From Hyaloperonospora brassicae (Eukaryota > Oomycota > Peronosporomycetes > Peronosporales > Peronosporaceae): DNA of 64,000 nt. Numbering within the stretch: the first letter of the stretch is position 1; every line of letters begins with the position of its first letter. The notes under the pieces were generated by a model. The model saw only the letters and a list, made by a program, of their open reading frames with translations. It was not told the DNA's origin and searched no databases. The position numbers and the translations under genes were made by a program. Below, piece by piece: positions 32,274 to 43,257 of this stretch. The stretch spans positions 186,001-250,000 of the forward strand of contig CANTFL010001335.1 in assembly GCA_947650285.1 (NCBI GenBank), in the 5' to 3' direction.

Positions 32274-35200
32274 ATGGCCCCCAAGAAGAACAAGCAGCGC
32301 GAGCAGCAGGAACAGCGGCGCGCGTCGTCCAGCGCCCGCGCGCACCAGTCGCTACTGAACAGCGCGACGGCCAGCGGCGGCGGTGGAGCGCCAGGCTTTG
32401 TCGGGTTCGCGAGCTTTGCGCCGCAGCCGCTCGCCCAGTCGCCCGTGCAGAGCATTTACGACGGCTCGGACCAGGAGATTGCGCTGGCGCTCAAGATGCT
32501 GGCGAAGAAGGGCGCGGTGACCAAGATCAAGGCGCTGCAGACATTCCTGCAGACGGTGCTGCCGCCCCGCGCGCCGGCGGCGCTGCGCCCGATGCTCGGC
32601 CACTTTGCGCAGCTGTACGCGTTCGAGATGCGGGACCAGAACGATTACAAGGTCCGCCAGCTGCTGAACGAAGTGCTGGCGGCGCTGGCCGTCAAGATGC
32701 GGCCGCGGGCGTTCGCGCCGCACTTGCAGCGGCTGTTGCCGTACTGGTACGTGGCCATGCACGACGTGCACGCCGACGTGGCGATGCTGGCGAAACGAGC
32801 GTTCAGTGCGTTGTTTCCAGCGAGAGAGGAGCAACAGAAGGTGCTGGAGACGCACGTGGTGGCTGTGATGGAGGAGTTTCGAGGCTTTTTTGGCAAAACC
32901 GCCGACACGTTCGAGGGCGCTCAGCTGCAAGCAGACGAGAAGGAAGAGCGGTATGAACGCTGCGTTTCTGCTGCCGTGCTGAGCATTGATGATGTGGTAC
33001 AGTTGTGTGCAGAGCAGAAACGGACGGACGTATTGAGCGACGAGCAGTTGAGCTGCTCCGTGGCAACAGTCGTGTCGTCCGACCACTTCATGGCTCTAGC
33101 AAGTGCGTCGTCAAAGCACGCGAACTTTTCTCGTGACGTTGTGAGAAGAGCAGTGTACGTCGTGCTGGCGACGCTGTGTGTACATGCAAAGACCGTTGTT
33201 GCTGCACGAGAAGAAGCGTTTGGTAAGGTGATTCTCGACTCGCTTCAGGATAAATGTCCTACGAACCACGGCGCAATGTGGAATGTTGTGATCGCTTTTT
33301 TGCAAACATTTCCCGACATCTGGAGCTCAAGCGCTGGCTTTTGTAAATTCACAGTGAACGTGGTATACCCGCGGCTGTTTGCACAAATCCGGCATGGTTT
33401 TTATGGGTCGGGTCGGTCATCGTTCCCAATGCTATTGCCGCTCTTGTCGACGGTACCCCTGAGTGTTGTAGTGAATCCGTCCACCGGACAATCTGCATTA
33501 TATACAGGTGTACTGGAGCAATGTTGGAAGTTTCTGGACTCGAAAAGTGCGCGATTTTGCGAGCCCCCTGCAATCGCAGCATCTTTTGAATGCCTCACCG
33601 GTTTTTTCAGCATCTTTTTGAATGGCAATGCGGCAGTTGTGCACTTGAGTGATCAGGATGCTGAATCGTATAGGAGCAATTATGTGAACCAATTTGAGAA
33701 CGTGTTTGTCCAATCGCTCAAGAAGACGCTCAGCTCGCCAGAGTTTCCAGAAGCAGAAGTGGCAGTATTTAGTAGCTGTATGCTCAAGATGAGCAGTCGA
33801 TTGCGCAGTTTTTCAAGTGACTCGGACTTGGTGAACACGCTAAAGGACAACTTCACGGCGGAAGTCCATGAGTGGACAAGACAAGCTGTTGGCGCGATGA
33901 TATCTGAGATGTCATTCATTCCTTCCAGAGTCACTACGTTTATCGACACTGTTTTTTCAGTTGCTACAGACACATGTGAAGAGCTTGAGAGTGCACAGTG
34001 GTTATTGACAAGTAAGGAGTTATATGGACAGTGTGTCAGTCAGATGGATGCACTCATGGTGGACCCGGCGTATTCGCCGGACAAGGATGCATCGATCGCA
34101 CGCTTATTGGCGGCGCTCAACGGCGTTTGCAAAACTCATTCTGTAGACCTGCTGTTAGGTGAAACCGATGTGACAGTCGACAGCCATTTCGATGTCCACT
34201 ATCGTCCCGTTCTCCGTGCACTTGCTGAGTGGAAGAAATTGGATAACAATGCGGGTGTCGTAAACACAATGCGTACTGCACTGGATCTCACGCGACCATT
34301 TTTTCTTGCTGCAGAGGGAAAGAAGCAATTTTTGCTGCAGCTTTTTCAGGACTGCAGCGTCCAGTTCGGAGACTTGGAAGAAGCGAACGACATCATTCAG
34401 TACGGGCTGCAATTTCCGGTTTCTGAACGCGGGACCAAGCTGTGGCTATCATGTGGGAGCTGGCAACACGGTGATGAAAGTGGCGCATTGGTTATTGATC
34501 AGTCCAGTTGGACACTGAAGGCACTTCAAGCAATTTGGCAAGGCAAGTTGCTGGATGAGTTTCTGATGATCAGCTTAAAGGGGCGGCTTGATGACTTGAA
34601 CAGCGATGTGTTCGATACTCTCTTGAAATCGTGCCTTGGCGGCTCGTGCAACTGCCCTGTCGTGAGTCCGGACGCGGTAGTGATTCTGTGTCATTTCGTG
34701 CTGCGCAACGGGGTCGATGGGAGCGACGCGGTGGTTGTGCAAATACTGACGCATCTTTGTGAGCTGTTCCTGAAGCTGAATGACGAGCTTCCTGCAGAAC
34801 TCGAAGTAGTCGAGGGCCAACTATACACGCTTCTATTTCATCTGTCGGCCAGGGGAAGCTATCGATCGGAAGCGAGTGCGTTATGGGCACAAACAGTGCG
34901 TCATTCGCTAAAAAAGTGGAAGGCGAGATCGCGAGTAGAGACGTTTGTGAACGGGCTAGCTCGACAAGTCAACGATTTTCTCCTTGCTGATTTGCCAGCG
35001 GGCACTACTGCCTTCAACAGTAAGCAGTTTGCAGCGTACGTCAAGAGCTACGTGCTGCTTGCAACAGACCAGACGTTCTTTACTGTGCCGCAGTTGGTAG
35101 AAAAACTGGACGCTGTGAATTTGAGGTGTTTGGATGATTCTCGACGGACTGTTTTCCACAGCCGAGTGTTATCGGCACTGGGGGACGTGTGCGATGCTGA

Positions 35201-37814
35201 ACAAGTGATTGATGCCTTACAGGCTTACCTTAGCGCTATGGCATCCGATGATGAAGGTTCGGCAGTTGCACTTGTTGCTAAGCTGGTAGATATGGATGTC
35301 AGCCACGCGTTGACGTGGACAGTGTTTCAGTCCAACGACTATATGCAGAGAGGTGTTGATCTGGTGGAGGCAATGGAGAGTCATTTGACGCTAGATCATT
35401 TGTATGAAGCACTAAGATCGTCATCCGGAGTGATAGACAAAGTGCTTGCGAATGCTGCGACGTACCAAAGCAAGCACAAGCGTGAACTTGCAGAATATCG
35501 CAACGTGGTCTTTTTGGACAACAAGCAGGACGATGTTGCTAACGGCCAGGACCAGAGTTTGCTTTCGTCAGAACAGCACATGAAGCTGGATGTCATGTCC
35601 ATTGAAGTGCTATCGACCTTCAGCTCGATTGCGGCACGAGCGTCATTTGTCAAAGAGTTGGTGAATCGGGATGACGACTGGACGGTGGAAGCTGCCCAAA
35701 CTATTGTCATTTCGCTGCTAGCTGCGATAAACACAGACAATGAAGATAGTGGCGAGGCCATCGCAGCACTCAAGGAGTATTTTGCGTTGTGCGATCGTGA
35801 TGCTGTCGCAAAGCCCACGTCTGTGCTCTTCGAGTATTTGCGATTGATGTCGCGGGCAATCAAACGGGCAGAAAAAGAAATGGTTGCGTCCAACCTCGTC
35901 ATCAAGGAAATCATCCATCTGTCGAGTCAAGAGTCGATTATGCATCGACTAGTGGAGATGCTGCTACCGAGCTCGCAAACTGTTGTGGAAACTCATCAGT
36001 GGATTGCTATGACTGAGTACGTGGGTTTGCTTTCGGTGTACTTGCAAGATGCAACGTCAGCGTTTGGCGAGACGTGGGAAAACCTGGCACGATTGATTGT
36101 GACGCACGTGATTGCGGGCAAGTCAGATGGTGCTAAAATTGTGGCACTAAAAATTCAGAAACGAAGCTCAGTCCTGGGCACCCGTAGGATCGTCAAGGGC
36201 GATCAAGAGCAAATTGTACTTGCCTACCCGACTGAGCTGGTTATTGCACGATCGGCGTTTATGGAACTTGTCAATGCGATGTGCAGCGCAAACCCTGACG
36301 CGCTTCAGGAGCTTGCTGCGCACTATCGAGACGCTGTGTTGTCCACGGTGTTCTGTGGGCTGGCTGAGTGTGTCGAGTTGAAAGCAAGCATCGTCACAAC
36401 ATACGTGTCGATAGCGTCCCCGTCACAGTGCTTTCAGCTTGCAAATCTCAGTTTCAGCGTTGAGAAACTGCTTGCACGTGCGCTGCCGACGTTGCGCGCA
36501 ACCCTCTCGAGTATTCATGACGTTGTGCACGTGAACCGACTTGTGCTCGAGTCCTTTGGTGGCATCGATGTACTGGCGTCACTTTTCAACGGAAAGCAAT
36601 ATCCCTTGCACCCACTTCTGCGCGTATTGCTGTACATTCTCGCGTCGTACAGCGGTGCACTCCGCTTGCACTATTACGACACAAGTGCAATTGATGTGAA
36701 CGCCGAAGACGAGGTAGCGACAGAGGCCGCCCTGGCCAGAGTGTACATACCAAAAGCATTGCGCTCAGCGCTGCGTGCTGTGTTTGGCGGCAAGAGCGGT
36801 GAAATGGGTCCTTCGAACATCCGCGGACGCAGCCGGAAGCAAAAGATGCAAGAGCGGGAAGACATTACGGGAAAACTGCTACTCTGGGATCTGTTCTTGC
36901 AGCTGTTCCCCTCGAGTGGAAGTAAGGGAAGTGGTGGCAAAGAGGTCTCTGCCACGCTGATCGCGTCCGCGCTAAGCTCGTACGTCGCGCGCAATGGGAT
37001 GCTCACCAACTTCTTGAACTTCAGCTCTGCTTTATTGTCCCAAGAAACACAGTCTGCATCGAAGTCAACGCCATCAGAACTGCAGGACTCGTTGCTGTTC
37101 ACCGTAGCAGACCTGGACAAATGCGAGGACGACAAGATCTGGAGTCTGGACAACGCGCGTGTCTTCCAGCTCGGTACTCGCGTCTTTTTCCGCACGGTAA
37201 TGCGCCTTCCAGCGATGGTACGGTCCTGGTGGAACGACGATTGCTCGCGTGCGACGCGGAGCTGGGCTGCCAAGTATTTTGAAGACTACATCACCCCTTC
37301 GGTGCTTGCAGCAGAGTTGGGGCTCATTCAGAAGGCCAGCGACAACACGTCGTTTGCTGGCGAAACTTGGGACGATAAAGAAATGACCGTGAAAGGCAGT
37401 CGTGTGTCTCGCGAGATCACGACTACTTACATCAAGGACGAGTGTGCTCTGGAAATGGTCGTGCGCGTGCCACCATCGTATCCTCTGCGCTGCGTCGAGG
37501 TCGAGTGCACGAAGCGGATCGGTATCTCCGAACAGCGCTGGCGACGTTGGGTACTACAGATCATCCGCGTGACGTCCTCGCGCGATGGCTCACTGCTGGA
37601 CGCAGTGCTGCTATGGAAACACAACGTGGACAAGGAGTTCGAGGGTGTCGAGCCGTGTCCGATCTGCTACTCGATCTTGAACCCCAAGAACATGGGCCTG
37701 CCGTCGCTGTCGTGCAAGACGTGCAACAACAAGTACCACAACTCGTGTTTGTACAAGTGGTTCAACCAGTCGGGCAAGAACAAGTGTCCAACCTGCCAGC
37801 AGCCATTTTGCTAG
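32274..37814 (+). CDS. LTN1: Listerin (Ltn1) E3 ubiquitin ligase
   Basis: Ltn1 marks stalled nascent chains on 60S subunits in the ribosome quality control complex. The 1,846-residue single-exon product has a low-complexity start (MAPKKNKQREQQEQRRASSS), then the conserved N-terminal helical region (FVGFASFAPQPL, DGSDQEIALALKMLAKKGAV). A long HEAT/ARM-like body and an RWD region (SREITTTYIKDECALEMVVR) follow. The extreme C-terminus is a RING-CH type finger beginning CPICYS at about 1794, with SCKTC, KYHNSCLYKWF and KCPTCQQPFC; all eight ligands are present. Length and order agree with yeast and human Ltn1. No intron is needed over 5.5 kb. Confidence 0.92.
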   Translation: MAPKKNKQREQQEQRRASSSARAHQSLLNSATASGGGGAPGFVGFASFAPQPLAQSPVQSIYDGSDQEIALALKMLAKKGAVTKIKALQTFLQTVLPPRAPAALRPMLGHFAQLYAFEMRDQNDYKVRQLLNEVLAALAVKMRPRAFAPHLQRLLPYWYVAMHDVHADVAMLAKRAFSALFPAREEQQKVLETHVVAVMEEFRGFFGKTADTFEGAQLQADEKEERYERCVSAAVLSIDDVVQLCAEQKRTDVLSDEQLSCSVATVVSSDHFMALASASSKHANFSRDVVRRAVYVVLATLCVHAKTVVAAREEAFGKVILDSLQDKCPTNHGAMWNVVIAFLQTFPDIWSSSAGFCKFTVNVVYPRLFAQIRHGFYGSGRSSFPMLLPLLSTVPLSVVVNPSTGQSALYTGVLEQCWKFLDSKSARFCEPPAIAASFECLTGFFSIFLNGNAAVVHLSDQDAESYRSNYVNQFENVFVQSLKKTLSSPEFPEAEVAVFSSCMLKMSSRLRSFSSDSDLVNTLKDNFTAEVHEWTRQAVGAMISEMSFIPSRVTTFIDTVFSVATDTCEELESAQWLLTSKELYGQCVSQMDALMVDPAYSPDKDASIARLLAALNGVCKTHSVDLLLGETDVTVDSHFDVHYRPVLRALAEWKKLDNNAGVVNTMRTALDLTRPFFLAAEGKKQFLLQLFQDCSVQFGDLEEANDIIQYGLQFPVSERGTKLWLSCGSWQHGDESGALVIDQSSWTLKALQAIWQGKLLDEFLMISLKGRLDDLNSDVFDTLLKSCLGGSCNCPVVSPDAVVILCHFVLRNGVDGSDAVVVQILTHLCELFLKLNDELPAELEVVEGQLYTLLFHLSARGSYRSEASALWAQTVRHSLKKWKARSRVETFVNGLARQVNDFLLADLPAGTTAFNSKQFAAYVKSYVLLATDQTFFTVPQLVEKLDAVNLRCLDDSRRTVFHSRVLSALGDVCDAEQVIDALQAYLSAMASDDEGSAVALVAKLVDMDVSHALTWTVFQSNDYMQRGVDLVEAMESHLTLDHLYEALRSSSGVIDKVLANAATYQSKHKRELAEYRNVVFLDNKQDDVANGQDQSLLSSEQHMKLDVMSIEVLSTFSSIAARASFVKELVNRDDDWTVEAAQTIVISLLAAINTDNEDSGEAIAALKEYFALCDRDAVAKPTSVLFEYLRLMSRAIKRAEKEMVASNLVIKEIIHLSSQESIMHRLVEMLLPSSQTVVETHQWIAMTEYVGLLSVYLQDATSAFGETWENLARLIVTHVIAGKSDGAKIVALKIQKRSSVLGTRRIVKGDQEQIVLAYPTELVIARSAFMELVNAMCSANPDALQELAAHYRDAVLSTVFCGLAECVELKASIVTTYVSIASPSQCFQLANLSFSVEKLLARALPTLRATLSSIHDVVHVNRLVLESFGGIDVLASLFNGKQYPLHPLLRVLLYILASYSGALRLHYYDTSAIDVNAEDEVATEAALARVYIPKALRSALRAVFGGKSGEMGPSNIRGRSRKQKMQEREDITGKLLLWDLFLQLFPSSGSKGSGGKEVSATLIASALSSYVARNGMLTNFLNFSSALLSQETQSASKSTPSELQDSLLFTVADLDKCEDDKIWSLDNARVFQLGTRVFFRTVMRLPAMVRSWWNDDCSRATRSWAAKYFEDYITPSVLAAELGLIQKASDNTSFAGETWDDKEMTVKGSRVSREITTTYIKDECALEMVVRVPPSYPLRCVEVECTKRIGISEQRWRRWVLQIIRVTSSRDGSLLDAVLLWKHNVDKEFEGVEPCPICYSILNPKNMGLPSLSCKTCNNKYHNSCLYKWFNQSGKNKCPTCQQPFC

Positions 37815-38001
37815 GGACGAACAAACGCAAAGCAAGTCAGTTGGATCTCCTTGACTAATGAGCTCGTGTCTTTCGAATAACTTAGTGCGAAACAGGAGGG
37901 AGTCAAGAGAGAGCAAGCAAGCGAGCGAGCGAGCAGCCAGCGCCTGTGTGGTTGTCGAGTACACGTGTCGGCGTCGAAAAGAATTGGTGGCTTCGTCGCT
38001 G

Positions 38002-38544
38002 CTAACACACGATGCAGCCACAGCCCGTCGACTCGACCGACTTGCCAGCAGCGTGGCTTCGTGCGGCTTCTGGAGCAAACAACCAGCAGCAACGGTCAGC
38101 GAACTAGGGCCCCACCATGCGGCGAACCTTCCGCAGCAGAGCGCGTGTACCTCGGGCCGGCGGCTGCACCGAGTGGTTTACAGAGACGTTCACGGGCGTG
38201 GGGTGCGTGTCAAAGGTCGGCACAGCAGCCCCCACCGTGTGCGCGTCTTGCAGGATCCCGCGTCCCATGCAGATGAGGCGCACAGCTTTTGCTTCGTCGG
38301 CCGGCGGTACATCTGAAGCATCGACAGGGGATGTAAATCAATGGGGAACTCGCATGAGTCACGCGGTCACGTCACGCAGTCTACCGGGCGTTTCGTGCCA
38401 CGTACTTTGTGGCCAGCTGCGCATGAGCTGCGTCTTGACTTGCGCGACGGTCGCCGTCTTGGGGAAGCCGAGCTGCAGGTGCACGCCGTCCTGGTTTGCA
38501 AACAGGAACTTGAGCTGTAGCTCGTCGGCGGCGCTCGCGGCCAT
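38002..38544 (-). CDS. UBL3: Membrane-anchored ubiquitin-fold protein (MUB/UBL3), 3 exons
   Basis: MUB/UBL3 proteins are ubiquitin folds tethered to membranes by a prenylated C-terminus. Exons on the - strand: 38544-38406, 38312-38151, 38069-38002 (139, 162 and 68 bp), 122 residues, matching the usual 114-126. Exon 1 gives the first beta strands (LQLKFLFANQDGVHLQL, TVAQVKTQLMRSWP). Exon 2 gives DEAKAVRLICMGRGILQD and the last strand (HPTPVNVSV). Exon 3 ends in CGCIVC, where CIVC is a CAAX box and the Cys two residues before it a possible palmitoylation site, as in UBL3 (CCVIL). Donors are GTACGT and GTACAC, acceptors TTCAG and TCCAG. The CAAX end appears only after removing intron 2, which strongly supports the model. 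Confidence 0.82.
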
Positions 38545-40292
38545 GGGATAATGTCCGCGGGAGTGGGTGTGGGTCGGTCGGTACACGCGGTCAGTTGGGC
38601 GGCCGCGACGATATATACTGCAGCGCGTCGGTGTTGGTCGGTGTCGATCGACACTGGCGATTGGACGAACGAGTGTCGAGGTCGACACGTGATTGGACGG
38701 CCGGCCGCGTATCGCACGCGCGCTCGAAACCGCTTTCGCTCGCGCTTTTCTCGACACCCGACGTGCAAAGTCGCGACTTTGGTCCGCTGCTGTCGATCAT
38801 CGCGTGGTACCGACATTGGCGAAGGGGTTCAAAAACAAGAGACGGGGCAGAATCGTCGACACGTTGTGATCGATGGCGCCAGAGGCGACGCTGACGTCCG
38901 TAAGTGGGGCTGCGCGGTCGTCGGAAAGGCGGCAGAAGAGACGGTGTTTGGTTCGTCACACGCGTGCGCGTCTTTGCACACGATTTGGCAGAACTGATCT
39001 CTTTGCTGCAACATGTGCCGTCGATTGCATGTGTGCGTACGAGGGCGACAACTGCACTTCTGGTCCATCCGTGATGCCGACTGGTGCTGCACGTGTTCGT
39101 GCTGATTGCATCGTAAACATCATGCACTTAGACTAGATCTACCCCCGTGCGTTCTTGGGATACACGAATGTTAATGGCATTCCATTCCACCAAAGAATTA
39201 CGCTGCAACGTGCTAACAATCAAACGCCATTTCGATCAGCGCCCCTTAGTTCTACGCGAGAAGCCAAGCGTTACGGTCAGCTCAAATGGTCAGGAGTCGC
39301 GCGACGTCAATTCCGTGATCTTTTACCAGAAAATGTGACGCAGCTAAACGGCTGACTAGAAAAGGCCACTGAAGATCTGTGCGGTTTCCCCAAGCGACAC
39401 ACGCTGTCCCCGAGCGACCCCTTCACCCGTGATGCAGACGTTAGTTTCGAGGTCAATGGAAACGTCAGCTTGATGGGATACGGACGGATACATCGACCGA
39501 TTTTCTGGTAGAATTACGGCCGATGCCAGTTATGGGACGTCGAAGTGAACTGGACGAGACCGAATGACGATGAGCGCGTGACTTTCGACCATCAATGATC
39601 GCAGTGTAAACTGGCAAGCTCGCGTCAACAAGCGCACACAGCAATCATTCAGCCGCCAATGAGTTCTTGCTGTAGATACCATCCTGAAGCGGCATTTTCT
39701 TCGTCAGCATAATGGCTTATTATTACCAGCCACGAAAGCTATCGTGTCTCGAGACACTTCATTGTTGTAGGCTTTTGGTTGGAAGGCAACCGTAGTGAGA
39801 TCCGGGGTTCAGGCTATGAATGACACCGAGTCGAGAGGTCGACCATTTGTAGGACGGATGCCAACGTAGTGGACCAGGTGCCCGTGTCTCAGTGTCTTGC
39901 GTATCCAGCTTATCTCGGATCACACAAGCGGTCATCAAGGACACACCAGCGCTTGGGTGATGACCTCATGGTCGAGGCGGAAATCGTGACACTTGCACCT
40001 GGGCAGTGAGTGCAGTGAGGTCAGTTCACCTGAGATCCCAGCAGCATTAGCAGCTCGTGAGAATGGAAGCAGTAGCGGCACGAACGCGTCGAAGATATTG
40101 CCAGCGTTGCTGCGTTGCCGCGAATGGGGCCTTGCAGCAGGCTATGCACCGTGAGCATACTGAATAACGAAAACAAATGCCACAACCTTAGCATAGTGCA
40201 CAATAGGACTCGTATTGACCGTCTTAAGCATTCGCGACCACACTTTACGCAGTGACGTCGTCCAGACTGCAGTCCCCGTGCTCGTCATGGAG
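38545..40292. other. Spacer between MUB and SYS1, no gene seen
   Basis: About 1.7 kb. The first 300 bp upstream of MUB is GC-rich and presumably its promoter. Further on (about 39.1-40.2 kb) small frames occur, one of 66 codons at 39155-39355 ending GQLKWSGVARRQFRDLLPEN, but no family is recognised. Parts may be element relics. Confidence 0.45.
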
Positions 40293-41165
40293 TCAGTTTT
40301 TGCGTGAAGTGCGTTTCTTGAACAGACCCGCGAGCGGAATCTCTTCCAGCTCCCGACGAGAGCACAGGTACTCCCCCAAAATGATAGTCACACCTGCTGC
40401 CACGACTTGCACGAGCCACCAGTCCCATCTCTTGGGAAACTCCTGTACCACATAGAAAAACAAACACGTCATCGAGACGTCCATTGTGTGTGTGAGCCTT
40501 TTTTCGACCCAACGTAGCAGCAGCTCGTGGACGTACCAGATAGAAACAGTGAATGAGAAAGTCGATAAAATAGAGCGTCACGCCAAAGTCCAGACACTTT
40601 TTTGCACGCTCGACAAAGAGCACGAGGCACAGGGCACTAGAAAACAAGCAGCAAAAGCAATACAAAGAGCGTGAGAGCCCCAAATAACGAAAAGAGTGAG
40701 CCCAACATAAGTCCCAACGAACTCCATTCACTGCAAAAAAAGAAGACGCAGTGGGACCCACTGACCTGACGACACTGGCAGCCACAACGGCAAAGCAGTT
40801 CTTTACTCCATCGGCGTGCGCGATCGTGTGTGTGTAGTACGCAAAGAACTGGTCCATCTTCACGTGGGTGCCGTGGCAAATGCCGAGGAACAGACCTTGA
40901 GCCACGTAGTGCGACAACTAGAGAGAGAGAGAGGCGTAACAGATATCAGAGGTCATAACAGATATTAGAGGTACGTAACAGATATTAGAGCCATCAGAAG
41001 GATGCAACACACGGTATAGGACAAACTCGATATTCAGTTTGACAGACAAAAGGGAAGAAAACAGCGAAGGGCGGAACGGCAGCGCATGACACGCACCTGC
41101 ATGCACAGGATCTGCAGCAGAATGAGCTTCGGCGCCCATCGTGCAGCGGTGTAGGGCTCGGGCAT
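40293..41165 (-). CDS. SYS1: SYS1-type Golgi membrane protein, 5 exons
   Basis: SYS1 is a four-span trans-Golgi protein that recruits the small GTPase ARFRP1/Arl3. Exons on the - strand: 41165-41097, 40917-40766, 40730-40689, 40636-40537, 40442-40293 (69, 152, 42, 100, 150 bp), 170 residues. Family hallmarks appear in order: RWAPKLILLQILCMQ at the start, a second span with GLFLGICHG, then RAKKCLDFGVTLYFIDFL, and FPKRWDWWLVQVV with the final GEYLCSRRELEEIPL. These match the human SYS1 pattern (KQCLDF, WWLVQ, GEYLCMRTELKEIPL). The third intron (40637-40688) is only 52 bp with a plain GTTATT donor, the weakest junction. Intron 1 (179 bp) carries a threefold repeat of about 20 bp. Confidence 0.85.
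40935..40990. repeat. Threefold ~20-bp repeat inside SYS1 intron 1
   Basis: TAACAGATAT[C/T]AGAGG recurs starting at 40937, 40956 and 40976, with small changes. It is flanked by a GA run at 40919-40932 beside the intron acceptor. Confidence 0.7.
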
Positions 41166-41492
41166 TCGGCTCGACGATCTTCTGCTCCGTCTTCTGCTGC
41201 TGTGCCGTTTATGGCTACGAAATGGGCTCACCTGGTTCAGGTACGCGCGTTTGAGCAAACCTGTAGGTCGCGGCGAAAGAGCTCGAGCTGTATCGGTATA
41301 CCGGTACACGTACTTGCTGCCAGAGGCGGGTGCATACTGATTAGGTAAACATCCCATCAATTTCGATATGAATTCCAGCTCCGCCTGCGTTGCTTTATCC
41401 AGGAGCAAAAGTATCGCCTCTATGGATAATATCGACTACGACCGATGCCGCACGATAGCTATTCGTTTTATCCCGATCCACTACGCACAATA

Positions 41493-43164
41493 ATGACATC
41501 GTCCTCACCCGAGACCGACGAGCTCTTGCGGCGTCAAGAAGAGCGTCGGTACCACAGCCGCGCGCGCCCCACAGCGAGAGCAACTGCCCACGACGAACAC
41601 AGTCGAGACGATGGCGGCTCGAGACGTCACGTGTGGGTACTGTTCAGCCTCATGGGCGGCCTCATCTACGGCTACAACGTCAGGTACGTCGCCTCTGTCC
41701 GCCATTGGCGACCCTTTGCCACCGACTTTGAACCATTTGACGGCTCATTTGATGCTCTCTCTCCTCTTTGCCGCGTGTCAGTCTCGCGGCCACGTTGCAG
41801 TACGTGCGCGACACTTTGGCGCTGTCGTCGACTCAGCAGGAAGCGCTGAGTGCGTCAGCGACGCTCAGTGACGCCCTGTCGATGCTCGTGGGCGGCGTTC
41901 TCGCGGACCGCTTTGGCCGCAAAGCAACGGCGATGTTCGCCTGCTCGTGCTCCATCGTTGGGGCGCTGTTGGCTGGAGTGGCCAGTGGCAGCTTTCCGTG
42001 GCTCGTGCTGTGGCGGCTGTGCTCGGGAGTAGGCAACGGCCTGTCCATCTTGCTCATCCCCATGTACATTAGCGAGTGTGTGGATGCTGCAAGTCGGGGC
42101 CTGTACCTCACGCTTTTTCAACTGGGGTGAGGAGACGGCAGAGATGTCGCAGCTGTCGTGGTGCGTTGACTGTGGGGCTGATGCTGATGTTCGTCGTCTC
42201 TTGTAGAGTGAATTCGGGGGTAGCAGTGCCGTACCTGTTCATGATTGCCGTCAGCGAGAACTGGCGAGCTTGTTTGGCATTTGGCAGCTTACCGGCGCTG
42301 TATGTGCTCTATAACTTCCACTTCCACTTCCCGGAGAGCATCAAATGGCTCCGTTGGAAGGAGAACTGGGCAAACGTGGAAGGCGGAGGGGCCAATGTTC
42401 TGGAGGACGACAAGACCATCATCGGAAGTGCCGGGACCGTACCTGCCAATGGCAAGAGCTTGACAAACGGGTGTTGCCAACACCCGAACGAGCAGGATAC
42501 TGCTTCCTTGTTGGCATCGACTTTTTCGTGGTCGCCTCTGTCGCCACACCAGCACCTCGAGCTTGTGGTTGGCATTTTGTTGGCGTACGTAAACAATTGC
42601 GTCGACGCGTCTCTCTTCTACGGGCCGGAGATCATTGCCAGGTCAAGTCGTTCTTATTTGCACAGAGACGCCAACATGTTTGGCCTCCTGTGTTCGCTTG
42701 TGGCCGTCACGTCGGTGCTTTTTGCTGGTCGCTTCGTGATTGCAAGGTTTTCTCGACGGCAGGTGTATCTATTCTGCCTTGCTCTCGTCTGCGGTTGTTT
42801 CATCGTAAGCGCTGGTATCTTTGCGTCCTACTCTACCGAGGATTTCGCTCGCGACCCGGCGGCATCGAGGAGCATCATGATCGTCTTTGCCGTGCTCAAT
42901 ATGTTTGCTGCCGTCGGCCCGAGCACGCTCTTCGTCGTTATCTTGAGCGAGCTCTTTCAAGACAACAGCTACCGAGCGCGATACATGAGTTACTGCACTT
43001 TCGCCATGTCGCTCATCTCGTTGCTCGTCAACGGCTCCATGCTGACTTTGTTCGAGACTTTCGGTACGGCAGCCACTTTTCTTGCCTACGGGATCACGTA
43101 CGTCGCGTGCTTGATTTTCTTCTGGGTCTATCTTCCAGAGACGAAGCAGCGCCAGCTTGTGTGA
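41493..43164 (+). CDS. Major facilitator (sugar-type) transporter, 3 exons
   Basis: A twelve-span transporter of the sugar porter branch of the MFS. Exons: 41493-41683, 41782-42126 and 42207-43164, 497 residues. Exon 1 has a charged cytosolic N-terminus then span 1 (WVLFSLMGGLIYGYNV). Exon 2 has the loop 2-3 signature GGVLADRFGRKATAM and span 4-5 (WRLCSGVGNGLSILLIPMYI, then ECVDAASRG). Exon 3 has PESIKWLRWKE, the counterpart of the PESPRWL sugar motif, a long central loop, and ends in LPETK. The intracellular loop motif of the second half (around ARFSRRQVY) is degenerate. Substrate cannot be told. An in-frame ATG at 41445 would add 16 residues. Confidence 0.8.
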
Positions 43165-43257
43165 ACACGTTCAAACAGTGGTCAGCGAGTGTCGTTAGTA
43201 AATAGACTGACCAACACTGAAAACGGAACACGTGCGCTATTTGAGACCTGGTTTCGC

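Noticed and set aside
40293..41165. STIMATE/TMEM110-type membrane protein
   Set aside because: After splicing, the KKCLDF, WWLVQ and GEYLCSRRELEEIPL motifs and length fit SYS1 much better.
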